From Chlorokybus atmophyticus (taxonomy: Eukaryota; Streptophyta; Chlorokybophyceae; Chlorokybales; Chlorokybaceae), in NCBI GenBank assembly GCA_009103225.1, contig RHPI01003753.1:127041-191040 (forward strand): a stretch of DNA of 64,000 nt, in the 5' to 3' direction. This document shows, in pieces, positions 1 to 9,500 of this stretch. Numbering within the stretch: position 1 is the first letter of the stretch; each line of letters begins with the position of its first letter. Below the pieces are notes generated by a model that saw only the letters and a program-made list of their open reading frames with translations, was not told the origin of the DNA and did not search any database. The translations under genes were made by a program, and so were the position numbers.

Positions 1-1089
1 TCCGGGTTGTTCTACCGCTGGGGACTGGACATCCTCGGAGACCTAGCGCCCTCAGCGCGAGGCAACCGCTACATCCTCGTCATGATCGAGCACTTCTCCA
101 AGTGGGTGGAGCTGGTGCCCCTGCCCGACAAGAGCAGTGAGGGAGTAGCCCAGGCTTTCCTCTCCCATGTACTCGGACGTTTCGGCAGCTGCGCTGAAGT
201 CATCACCGACCAGGGTACGGAGTTCAGAGGAGCCTTCGACAAGCTTATCGACAGATGCTTCATCGACCACCGTCGCACCTCACGCGACCACCCGCAGGCC
301 GACGGCCTCGCCGAGCGTACCGTGCAGACCATCAAGAAGGCACTGCGCAAGTACGTCCTTGCCTACGAGAAGAATACCTGGGATGATCACCTCCCATGGG
401 TAGCAATGGGCTACCGGCTGTCCAAGCAGGCAGCCCTGCGAGAGTACAGCCCATACTATCTACTGTTCGGAAGGCAGCCATTGCTCCCTTTCCGCGCACA
501 GCAGGAGGTCGACAGAGTGGTGGACAATCTCGACAACCCCGACGAGATGTTGTATGATCTGACAGTGCGCAGTGCGCTGTTCGAACACACAGTCCCCATG
601 GCCTTCAACAACCTGCGCATCGCGCAGCACCGCGACACGCTGCGTTACGAGCGTGTGCGCAGTGGTTTCTACAAGGAGCGGGAGCGCCGCTTCGAGTCAG
701 GAGACTTCGTCTACCGTATGGCGTCTACACGCGACACCCTCGATACCTCCGTCGGGCGTGCTGTCTACAAGGTATTGAAGGTGCACCCCACAGGGGTACT
801 GGACCTGTTGGGACAACGAGGCGAGCGCATGAAGGACAACATGGTCAACTGTGCGCCCTGTCATCTCCCCTACATTGCTGGCTTCACCAAGATCCAGCAC
901 TCGCGTCCGCTGCGCAGCACCCGATGCGAGAAGTGTGGCAGCGCCGACGACGACCCATTGATGATGTTATGCGACGGCTGTAATCAAGGCATGCACTGCT
1001 ACTGCCTTGACCCTCCACTGGACGCAGTACCCTTGTGGGAGTACTGGTGCGATGACTGCCGCATCAACGGTCCCCCATACAGTCGGTAG
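1..1089 (+). CDS. Ty3/gypsy-like retroelement pol, 3' part: integrase with C-terminal PHD finger (5' partial)
   Basis: This is the end of a retroelement polyprotein whose integrase inserts element cDNA into the host genome. The frame is open at the left edge, so it continues outside the window and the upstream domains are not visible. The integrase core has the D,D,E triad: Asp at bases 28-30 (WGLDILGD), Asp at 208-210 (VITDQGTEF) and Glu at 313-315 (QADGLAERTVQ). The second and third are 35 residues apart, as is usual for retroviral-type integrases. A basic linker follows. Near the C-terminus, bases 925-1059 encode a C4HC3 PHD finger: Cys pairs CEKC and CDGC, then His-X2-Cys in MHCYC, then CDDC. 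Many gypsy elements carry a chromodomain at this place. The stop is at 1087-1089. I see no frameshift in the visible part, so this copy may be young. Assignment to Ty3/gypsy rests on the integrase; the reverse transcriptase is outside the window. Confidence 0.88.
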   Translation, partial: SGLFYRWGLDILGDLAPSARGNRYILVMIEHFSKWVELVPLPDKSSEGVAQAFLSHVLGRFGSCAEVITDQGTEFRGAFDKLIDRCFIDHRRTSRDHPQADGLAERTVQTIKKALRKYVLAYEKNTWDDHLPWVAMGYRLSKQAALREYSPYYLLFGRQPLLPFRAQQEVDRVVDNLDNPDEMLYDLTVRSALFEHTVPMAFNNLRIAQHRDTLRYERVRSGFYKERERRFESGDFVYRMASTRDTLDTSVGRAVYKVLKVHPTGVLDLLGQRGERMKDNMVNCAPCHLPYIAGFTKIQHSRPLRSTRCEKCGSADDDPLMMLCDGCNQGMHCYCLDPPLDAVPLWEYWCDDCRINGPPYSR

Positions 1090-1127
1090 GAACTGAGTTC
1101 TGGAGCAGAGGGATGCCCCAGAATCTC

Positions 1128-1139
1128 GAGGGGGGGAGC
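1128..1139 (+). other. Candidate polypurine tract and start of 3' LTR
   Basis: A G-rich purine run lies about 40 bases after the pol stop codon and is followed at 1141 by TGTTGACTGTG. In LTR retroelements a polypurine tract primes plus-strand synthesis and directly precedes the 3' LTR, which typically begins with TG. The position and sequence fit, but I could not find the LTR's other end or a second copy, so this is an inference. Confidence 0.4.
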
Positions 1140-1314
1140 TTGTTGACTGTGTGCACTACAACACAGTCTGTACACAAAGGTGGCAAGCGGCATCGGCTCG
1201 TCCACTGCATTAAACACCGCGTAGGCTCATCTTCAAGCCTATGCCCACGATTGGGGGGTTGTCTTTTGCTTGCATGACTCCAATGCAATGCACGGCACTA
1301 GCATGCGTGCAGCA

Positions 1315-2097
1315 CTAGCACTCCTCCGCAGCCTGTCCGAGACAAGGTTGCCCTCGACCATGACAGGCACGACATGCTGCAGCAGCGGTTGGCTGCGGTC
1401 GTGGCGCTATGCTATTGGCGATGCTCACCACAAGCGGCCTAAGAAGGAGGGCTTCGTGGAAGTCCTCCTCCTGAGGGGTAACGGGGATTCCAGTAGGTAA
1501 GTACGTCATGTTGGTCTGCCGCCGGCGTGCGGCATCCACGATGTGCGTCGAGATGGCCTGCTGAGGACCTGGCTGGCGTGCACCCTCGTGTGCGAAGCCG
1601 GGCTCGGACACAGCTAACCACGGTGTTTCGCCAGAGAAACGCTCAGAAGTGCCGCCCTGTAGCTGAGTCAAGCGGTGCAGCCGAATGCAGGCGCGTGATC
1701 GGGCACGCTCGCGTACATAGCGCAGAGGGGACACTTCGCCGTTGTGGACAGCCCGCCACAAAGACTCAAAATAATACATTTGCTGAGCATAAGCGCCGAG
1801 CTCAGCGGCATTGGTGGGCACATCGCCGACTACATGCTGAAGCAGCGTAGCGTCCGCAGGCAGAGGGAGGTTGGCGGCCACCGGCGCGGGTTGAGGTGGC
1901 GATGGCGGGAGCAGCGCGTCAGGGTGGTGTGCGGCTGCTCGTGCCTATGCGCTGGGCTGAGGATCTTCTAGCAGCAGTGGGGTTGTGGAGTCCATGCGCG
2001 GTTGAAGAGCCAGAGGTTGGCCATGCATGAGGTCATTGGCCATTGTGCCACAATCGGCAAGGGTGATGAGCCACCGTTGCGCTAAATCATGGATGCG

Positions 2098-2184
<87 letters not shown>

Positions 2185-3102
2185 NTGTTGAGCCGTTGCT
2201 GCAAGGGTGCCGTGAGTGTAGCATCGTCGGGGACGAGGTGAACTCGATGTGCCATCTCTTGCACCCTGTCGGTGACAAGGTAGTCAAGTCCTGCCAAATC
2301 CGCGAGAAGGACAGGGTCCAAGACATCCGCTAAGAACGGGTCGCGCTGGGTGGCGTCTTGTGTTTAGAGAGCCCAACGCTCCACGTTTTCAGGGGAAGGC
2401 CAGACACGTGGCCATGGTGCCTCCTGAAGTTTTATCGCAGTTAGGCTTGAAACTCCTGCTCTCGCGCTGCGGCTGTGGGGATTGGTCCACCTCTTGCGAC
2501 CCGGCAATGTTTTCGCTGCAGGGTTGCACGAAGATCCTCGTAGCGGTCAATGGCTGCATCCCACCATTGTAGCGCGCCACGCTCCTCAAGAGTGAGAGGG
2601 AGGTGTCTGGTGCTGAGGTGGAGTGGTCGCAGAGGCTGAAGAACGGAGAGGTGCGGGGCCAAATGGTGGCCAGGCGAGCCAAGGCCAGATGATGCTAGAC
2701 GAGCCTTCGTGATCAGTCCATCTCAGTCCTCGTCCGCTGCCCAGCTTCAGTGTTGTCGGCGAACGTGAGTATCCAGTAAAATGCGCTGGCCAGAGTGAAT
2801 GGAGGTCGGTGGTTGGGCAACTATTCCAGGCGATTGCGCTGGGGATGTTTTGTGGTTGTGTCCGCTTGATTCGGAGGCGCAGCCAACATTTGAACAAGAA
2901 GTGTCAGGTGTTCAATGATGCATGCGCGAAGTGACGCCTCCCCCTTTCGTTTGAGAGGTGTCCTGAAATAGACCCGTGGCAAACGTGCGAGAGTGCGGCC
3001 AGCCAATTGTCCGTCATCCTGGGGCAACTCCCATGGTTGTTGTTGCATTCGGCCGGACGGCAGCCTATGGGCTCTGACCAACGCCTGCCTGCTTGCCTGC
3101 AT
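1315..3102 (-). pseudogene. Degenerate minus-strand coding remnants downstream of gag
   Basis: Several minus-strand open segments in changing frames follow the gag remnant. One lies at 2821-3102, one around 2441-2662 (LTLEERGALQWWDAAIDRYE), one ends in the poly-C run near 2186-2321, and one is at 1315-1881. Their amino-acid make-up looks protein-like and none shows reverse transcriptase, protease or RNase H motifs. They probably belong to the same broken element as the gag to their right, or to a second inserted element. I do not recognise the product. The run of Cs at 2098-2184 makes any frame across it unreliable. Confidence 0.3.
2098..2185. repeat. 87-base C homopolymer ending in an ambiguous base
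   Basis: The sequence is uninterrupted C from 2098 to 2184, followed by N at 2185. Such a long mononucleotide run next to an N most likely marks a sequencing or assembly junction. Flanking sequence on both sides is ordinary, so the real distance between the two flanks is unknown. Confidence 0.95.
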
Positions 3103-3108
3103 GAGTTC

Positions 3109-4793
3109 TCAGCGTTGGGCATTGCCTTCCACACCAGGCCGGAGCAAGTCTGCTAGTGCTAATGGTGCGGGTGCCGCGGGGTCAACCACTGGTGGTGCCT
3201 CTGGGGGATCCACACGCTGACGCTGTGCAGGAGGGGACTTGAACCGGTCACGCTCAGGGGTTGTCTTGCGGCCCGAACGGGTGGTGGTACCCACGAACCT
3301 TCGTGGCAACGCGGAGCATGCAGCTAGGTTTTTACAATTGAGGAGATCCTTCAGCTCGTCTCGACGGCTGCGAAGGTCCTCAATATGTGCGAGAAGCTCG
3401 TCCTTCTCTCCCTGCAGGTCGGGCGCGCCCCTGATGACAGAGGCTACCTTGACGGTTTTACCCTGAGAGAGACTTCTGCTTGCTGTTGCTGGCCTGACCA
3501 GCTTTCTCCTTTCCCTTGTGGTTGTTGTAACTGTTTTTATTGGCGTAGTTGTTGTTGTTGCCACCAGCCGATGAGGGGCTCTTTTTCAGAGCTTCTCGGA
3601 GCTCCGGGTGCAACGTGTAACATACTACCTCGAGGTGCCCCTCCATGCCGCAGTGGTTGCAGTGGGTATCGGTGCGTTGCATAGGGCATTCTCTCATGCT
3701 GTGTCCTTCCTTGCCACACTTGTGACAGGGCATGTGGGGGTTGTCTTCGATGCGCACAACAGCGTAGGCAGCGCGCGTGTGCTTGGGTTGCGCAGAGGTT
3801 GAAGCAGGAGTGGCTGCTGCTTCGACGTGAAAGGCCGTTGATCTCAAGAGCAGCCAACTCCTGTACCATCTCTTCTTGCCAGTGTACGGCGCTCGTGTAG
3901 GCTTGCCACAGAGAGTAGCCGGGTGTGCCAGCCAAGTCGGTCTTAACGTGCTTGCGGAGGTTCTCCTCGAGATTCTCTACATACACAATGGCCACGTGCT
4001 GGACATTGACAAGGGGCATGCCGCCCAAGGTGGTCTTGTCGACCAGCATGACGACGCGCTCGTAGGATTGGACAGGGGTTTTTTGGGTCTTCCGCCTGAA
4101 ACGGATGAGCTCCTGGGCCTTCTTTGCGGTAGGCAGGGAAGCAATGGTTAAGACATGTGATGAGGTCTTCCCAGGGTGACAGTGGTGACGCTGGCTCAAC
4201 CATGTCCTCAGCAACAGGTGGTTGACGGGCTGCCGGAGGAGCAGGGGTGTTGACTACTGTTGTCAACGCGAGGGCGTAGGCCGTACAGGCTGCTTGGCAC
4301 CTATTGGCGTAGTCCGCTGGCGTCTCGACGTCCAACATCGTGTGTGCCACAAAGGGCCTGGTAACGGCAGTGGTGGTCCCCGATGCGCTGCTCCCCGTGT
4401 CAGTGACGTCGGTTGGGGGAGGAGTGGTTTCTCGTAGAGGGCGCGAGGCCGCTCTTTGCGTCACAGTCTGTGCGTGAGGGGCGCCCAATCTTTCCGCAGC
4501 AGATGGCTGGACCAGGGCCGGAATTGGAGCGGAGAAGTCTCTCGTCTTCGAGAAGGTCGTGAGCGGTGGCGACTTCATGCCACACAGCCGCAGCGACATT
4601 GTCCAAGTAATTAGCAGCAAGACGGAACTTCTGGTGGTCGTTCCAGTTGCTGTTGGCTCGGATCTTGACGATAAGAACAATGGAGTTGAAGCGGTTGATC
4701 CATTCTCTCAGAGAGTTTGCTGCTCAAGTGAAGACGAGCTTCCCTGTTGCCGCTGCTGCTTCCATTGTTGCGGTTGCCATCTAAGGCAGCCAT
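3109..4793 (-). pseudogene. Frameshifted retroelement gag with two CCHC zinc knuckles
   Basis: A gag-like reading runs leftward on the minus strand, but it can only be followed by changing frame several times. An Asn/Ser-rich start (MAALDGNRNN, base 4793) leads into a capsid-like stretch (WNDHQKFRLAANYLDNVAAA). A linker and a second capsid-like part (AKKAQELIRFRRKTQKTPVQ) follow. Two zinc knuckles come next at 3727-3620, CHKCGKEGHSMREC and CNHCGMEGHLEVVC, both of the form CX2CX4HX4C. The tail at 3564-3109 is basic and partly coiled. Zinc knuckles of this type bind the element's RNA. No pol domain follows in this direction. The frame changes mean either an old, decayed copy or uncorrected indel errors. 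The element is oriented against the integrase at 1-1089 and so is probably a different insertion. Confidence 0.7.
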
Positions 4794-5291
4794 GTCTTTT
4801 TCGCTGTTTGAATTGAGGTCGATGAGGGAAGGAAGACAGTAACTCGCAGCAGTAAGTGGGTTGTCAACACCCACTTCGTCAGCTGTTGTAGTGGAAGAAT
4901 CTGGGGCGACGTCTGCTAGAGATATAGCCGATTCAGCCCGCCTCAAGCCTCTGAACGACCTTGCTTTGCGTGCTCCCAGGTGAGTCCCTGACTCCTGTGA
5001 GGCATGCACACAGCGCGCAAAGAGCACTAGCAAGGCAAATACGAGTGCACAATACGAAAGCGATGACTGAGTGCTGTGGAGCGAGTTGCAAGTCAACAAG
5101 CTCCTGAACAAGGACGCTTGGAGAATGCACACAGCGGTCACGCAATGTATGTATGCGGGGATAGTTAGCTAAGTAAGACAAGATCACACACTACGAGCAC
5201 TGAACGTGCGAACGTCGCAAAATGTTTCTCCTGCGGGCCGATTAAATATTGGCAGCGGCCGTGCACCTGAGGATGCTCATTTAAACTGTCG

Positions 5292-5329
5292 TTACAGGTG
5301 GACTGAGGTGTACCTCAGTCCACCTGTAA
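5292..5329. repeat. Perfect 18-bp inverted repeat
   Basis: Bases 5292-5309 are exactly complementary to 5312-5329, with a 2-base centre. The arm begins TTACAGGTGG. It is the first of the hairpin cluster that runs to about 6750. Confidence 0.95.
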
Positions 5330-6160
5330 TCTCGATACAGAGACCTGAGTATAACGGCCGTCATCATCAGTCGGCGGCCGTCTTAATAAAGGAACTGACC
5401 TAGACTGACAGGTACCTGTAAGGTACCCATCAGTCAGGTAAAAGGGACTTAACCTAACTAGTAGGTAATTAACCGGTACCTATCAGTTAGGTACCGGCGA
5501 CTGTACACTAAGTAAGTGTGATTGACAGGTACCTTATGGTACCTTCAAGGTACTTGCCGTTGCAGAAGGGTACCGCTACAAGTACCTGTCATTGCTGTGT
5601 AGTCATCATTGAATACCTCGCATCAACTGTGAAAGACGGCGTTTTAGAAAAAAAAATCAGAAAGTGATAAAGGAAAAAAAATTGCAAGTCATACCACTAT
5701 GCCACATTGTACACTACTGAGCTGCTACTACCACTCTAGTATACTAAGGCCTTAAACTAGTAGACTAAGTCGCCGCTCCTGCGCTCACTGCACCGCGCTC
5801 CACCTCCGCCGCCGCTCCTTCTTCGACGCCGCTTCAGGAAAGCATGCAAGCTGTTCAATCAAACAAATGCCATCAACAGCAACATATACAACATATGCAC
5901 TCGGATGCTGCCCCTTACCATGTACCGCCACCGCCGCCGCCGCCGCGCCTGGCTTGGCCTGGCCTAGCCTGGCCTCGCCTGGCCTGGGCTGACCGCCCCG
6001 AGGCAACAAGGAAGGGCGGTTAGGTTGCATGCGCCACTGCCCATACCAAGCGTCACAGCATGTAGCAAACAAGCTTGCTATTGGCCATTGCCACCGCCAC
6101 CGCCGCCGCCGCCGCCGCCCAGCAACTGGTTGAACAGTCTCCACTTGAAGCCGTCGAGCT

Positions 6161-6194
6161 TTTGAATCACTTGGGGCAGCCCAAGTGATTCAAA
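6161..6194. repeat. Perfect 15-bp inverted repeat
   Basis: Bases 6161-6175 pair with 6180-6194 around a 4-base loop (GCAG). It is followed directly by another perfect hairpin at 6215-6238 (11-bp arms, 2-base loop) and a smaller one starting at 6243. Confidence 0.95.
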
Positions 6195-6379
6195 CGAGTT
6201 GATACGATGGCACCGGCGTACCATTAGAATGGTACGCCGATGCCATTGTGTCAGACAATGGAACTATCTTACTATGATGGTCACATTTGAATGGTACATT
6301 CGAACGTCGTACCATTACAGTACGCCAATCGCATTGTGTCACCGTCCGTTTTAAAGGTAATACCGGCATTGCTCGCCGC

Positions 6380-6595
6380 CGAGCCGGGACGGGCAGTCAC
6401 TTGCTTATCGTGATTGATAAGCAACAGGCAGGTTATCGCCGCGCTACGTGGACGACCGGCGGTCGACCGTCACATTAAACACGCGACGAGGGACGGCCGG
6501 TCACTTGCTTATCATCATTGATAAGCAATAGGTAGGCTGCCGCCGCGCACAATAGACGACTGGCGGTCGGCCGTCACAGTAAGCACGTGGTATAG
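6380..6595. repeat. Two diverged tandem copies of a ~105-bp unit
   Basis: The two copies share, in the same order, GTCACTTGCTTATC, GATTGATAAGCAA, CGCCGCGC, GACGACCGGCGGTCG-like and CCGTCAC blocks. Each copy contains its own small hairpin (GCTTATC / GATAAGC). Copy boundaries are approximate, near 6385-6487 and 6492-6592. Confidence 0.75.
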
Positions 6596-6603
6596 TCACG
6601 TGC

Positions 6604-6643
6604 CACGACGGTGGCCTGCCACTGCAGGCAGGCCACCGTCGTG
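6604..6643. repeat. Perfect 17-bp inverted repeat
   Basis: Bases 6604-6620 (CACGACGGTGGCCTGCC) are exactly complementary to 6627-6643, with a 6-base loop that is itself CTGCA-like. It lies just after the tandem repeat at 6380-6595. Confidence 0.95.
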
Positions 6644-7833
6644 AGTAATTATCGGCCGGCGGCTGGCCGTCATCGAATGTTGCTTAGTAGCAACGGCCGT
6701 CCCATAAGTCGCTTCATAGACCTATCTGATAGGTCAGTTAGAGTCAGTTTGGGTCAGGCACTCGACAGTCCTTCAGTCCCTTGTCAGTCAGGGTGTAAAA
6801 TTTGCGACGAATGCAAGCAAGCACAGTCACAATTGAACAGTGAGTTGGCTACAGGCAAGCACTGCAGCAGTGTAGGGATGATGCTGTGTGAAGGTAGCAA
6901 ATGCGATGGCCACAAGCATGAGAGCAAGGGTGTACACTTACAGGTGTACAGGCAAAGGTAGGTCGGGGGGAAAACACTGTCTGTCGAAATAGCTGGCACG
7001 CTAGCAGCGTATATACAACTATCACTGAAGTACTGGTACTGTGGACTCTACTTCGCTGACCCTTGGGTGCTCGTCGGCTCGGAGGTGGGCCGACTGGTTA
7101 GTCTCGGGCCGTGCCACCGCCGCTTTTGCTCCAGTCCGTCTACTTGCAACTCACTGCTGACGCTTCTGGCGGGAGTTGCCTAAGTGGGGTGTCAACGCGG
7201 CCCGCCGCTACAGGGACTGCGTCCCTATTGGTGGAGGCCGGTGCAAGCAGTCGGCTGTCACGCAGCCTGCCGACATAAGGATTGCGTCCTGATTGGCGGG
7301 GCGGGGGGCCAGCAGTGGACACGGATCGATCGATCTGGACGTTATCAGGGCAACACAGGTGGGTGATGAAGTGTGAGGGGGAAGTGCGTGTCGAGAGTCA
7401 GCACCGTGACATCTGTCTACATCTTATGCTTACCAAATAAATATGCAGAACAGTGATTGTGCTTGCATAATACCGGAATGGTTATTGTAATATCTTTTAC
7501 ATCTGTAATTCAAGAAGTATCAAATTTGGCTTTTCGTGGTCATGTGGCCGACATGGCCGTATCGAGTGCGAACAAGTACGCCACAGCAGCCCATTCAATT
7601 ACTGATATTAATTTGCTACGGTCTCATCAAATCAGCAACAGCTTGAAGTAACCATCTTTCGTTGCACACATCACTTAATGTGTGATTCACATTTTCAAGC
7701 AAGGAATCTCTTGCAAGTGTATGTTGCAAGTGTGTCAGTTTGGGGGCCATTGGTCACCCAAACCGGTTTTGGGGCTCCACAGCCACCGTCGACCATCGAC
7801 ACTCCGTGGCATCAACACTCCGTGATACTGTCG

Positions 7834-8945
7834 ATGTACTTGCGGGCGGTGGCGGCACCGGCGGCGGCGGCGATGGCGGGCGGCGACGATGCCTCCGCTG
7901 GCTCAGGCGACCGCTGCCTGTTCGTCTTCAAGAGCGAGACGACGGGCTTGGACCTGGACAGGGACCAGATCATCAAGCTGAGCCTGGTGAGGGCGGACGT
8001 CCCCACCGCCGCCCGGGACTGGCTGGTGCGACCGGTGGACCCAGCAACGGGAGAGAGGGAGCACGTCACGAACGAAGAGTTCCATGGAGTCGCGGACAAT
8101 CTCCTAGACGCCGCCCCAACCTTTAGAGAGGTGAGGACATACTTATCTATCTCTGCATGGGTTTAGCTGCTCACGTGCATGGCTGCTCTCATGCCCAACA
8201 ACACCAACGACACAACATCCAACATAACAACAACAATAAGGTCAAACAACAACCACAACAAGAAGAGCAACAGCGACAAGCAGGTGTGGCCTGAGGTGGC
8301 GGAGTGGGTCGAGGCCAACACGCCATCCGGTTGTTCTGTGGGCCTGGTGTCGCACTACCTGCAGTTTCACGAGGCGATGCTGCGCTCTGTTGCCAACCGC
8401 TTCGGGGTCGAGATACCGCAAGAGTGGGAGTTCCACTGCACGTACACCATGTCACAAGAAGTGAGTGCTTACATGCATGCGCACATTGTGCATGTTCGCA
8501 TGGGTGCGTGTGTGTGGGTGCGCATGTCCAAACTCGCCTATGTGTACACGTGTGTGAACAGAGAAGTATCATACAGCCTACATGCGAGTGGCGCGTGTGC
8601 ACGCTCCCGCATGTGCACATGTTTGCGCATTGGCGTGTGCAGTTACTGTTCCAATACTGGCACGCTACCAACGTGGTGAGACACACCATCTCATCACCTT
8701 TCCATCACCACCACGCACAGGTGTGGCCCGACCTCGGCGCGCGCAACTACCGTCTGAACAAGCTCTGCGAGCGTTTCAATCTGCCTGTGAGTGATACCGA
8801 TGACGGGCGTCCGGACGTGCTGTCAATACGAGCGCTGCTCATGGAGATAGCCAAGGCTGCTGGACATGCTGAGCTTGATGAGGGTGAGAAAGAGAGAGAG
8901 GAGAGGCTGGAGGCGGATGCACCGGCAAGCGAACGGGAGTCGTGA
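7834..8945 (+). CDS. DEDDh exonuclease-like protein lacking most catalytic residues (3 exons)
   Basis: Exons are 7834-8130, 8284-8460 and 8721-8945; all junctions are phase 0 and follow GT-AG. ATG 7834 and ATG 7873 are both possible starts. The fold signature of the RNase T/DEDDh exonucleases is clear: ETTGLDLDRDQIIKLSLV near the start, LVSHYLQFHEAMLRSVANRF in exon 2 and DVLSIRALLMEIA in exon 3. The family uses Asp-X-Glu in the first motif, and here the Asp position is Lys (FVFKSETTGL). The second-motif Asp, normally in HNxxFD, is His (HYLQFHE). By my alignment the third-motif His is Asp, while the final Asp remains. A working metal-dependent nuclease would need these residues, so this is probably a pseudo-enzyme or a nucleic-acid-binding protein. 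The tail is rich in Glu and Lys. Introns 2 and 3 are full of TG/CA-rich sequence. Confidence 0.8.
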
Positions 8946-9500
8946 TGAGTGTTGCGAAATGTTGGTGTACATAAGCGGGTGTGTACATATCACGCGTGCA
9001 ATAATGTTGAGGACTTGGGTTATGTGAGTGTGCAGTAGTATTGGTGTAGGCGTGTCGTCCGCCTGTGCTTAGGTCGACCTAAGTAACCGTACATATTGGG
9101 CCAATACGACGATAGGGCAAGCATGAAGAGTTGCTACACATGACAGCACACATGTAGCAACTCTCTAAGTCTTTGAGGTCACTGCCTGCATGCGTGTGCG
9201 TACGCGGGTGTTTGATCAATCTCCACACCCGTCTCATACCCAATCACAATCATGCCAAGAGACAGGCACACCCGCGCATGTCTCCAACTACTGCCAGCAC
9301 ATTCTGTACGCAACACGTTGGCGTCTCTCAAACTTGCATACAAACAGACCAGCGCAAAGAGACACCCAATGTGACGCATGTTGAGCGTAGCGTGTATACC
9401 GCACCAACTCGCATGATCGCAGTACCAGTTGCGGACCGGCCTACACGCACGCACACTTTAACACAAGAATACAACAAGTCCCACCCCACCCACCCCCTTT
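8946..9500. other. Intergenic region between convergent genes
   Basis: This is the space between two convergent genes. I see no gene in it. It contains TG/CA-rich stretches, and the pair GAGTTGCTACA (9127-9137) and TGTAGCAACTC (9152-9162) forms a small perfect hairpin that could act in 3'-end formation. Confidence 0.5.

Larger units (their letters stand above)
5200..7600. other. Non-coding region rich in short inverted repeats
   Basis: I find no convincing gene here. The region holds many short perfect hairpins (annotated separately), many GGTACC-type sites between 5405 and 5600, CG-rich trinucleotide runs at 5930-5945 and 6090-6120, and a diverged tandem repeat near 6380-6595. It could be decayed foldback transposons or long terminal sequences of the elements to the left. 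Confidence 0.6.

Noticed and set aside
7740-8126. Long plus-strand frame overlapping exon 1 of the exonuclease-like gene
   Set aside because: It is a shifted reading of the GC-rich exon, dominated by Gly, Arg and Pro, with no family pattern.
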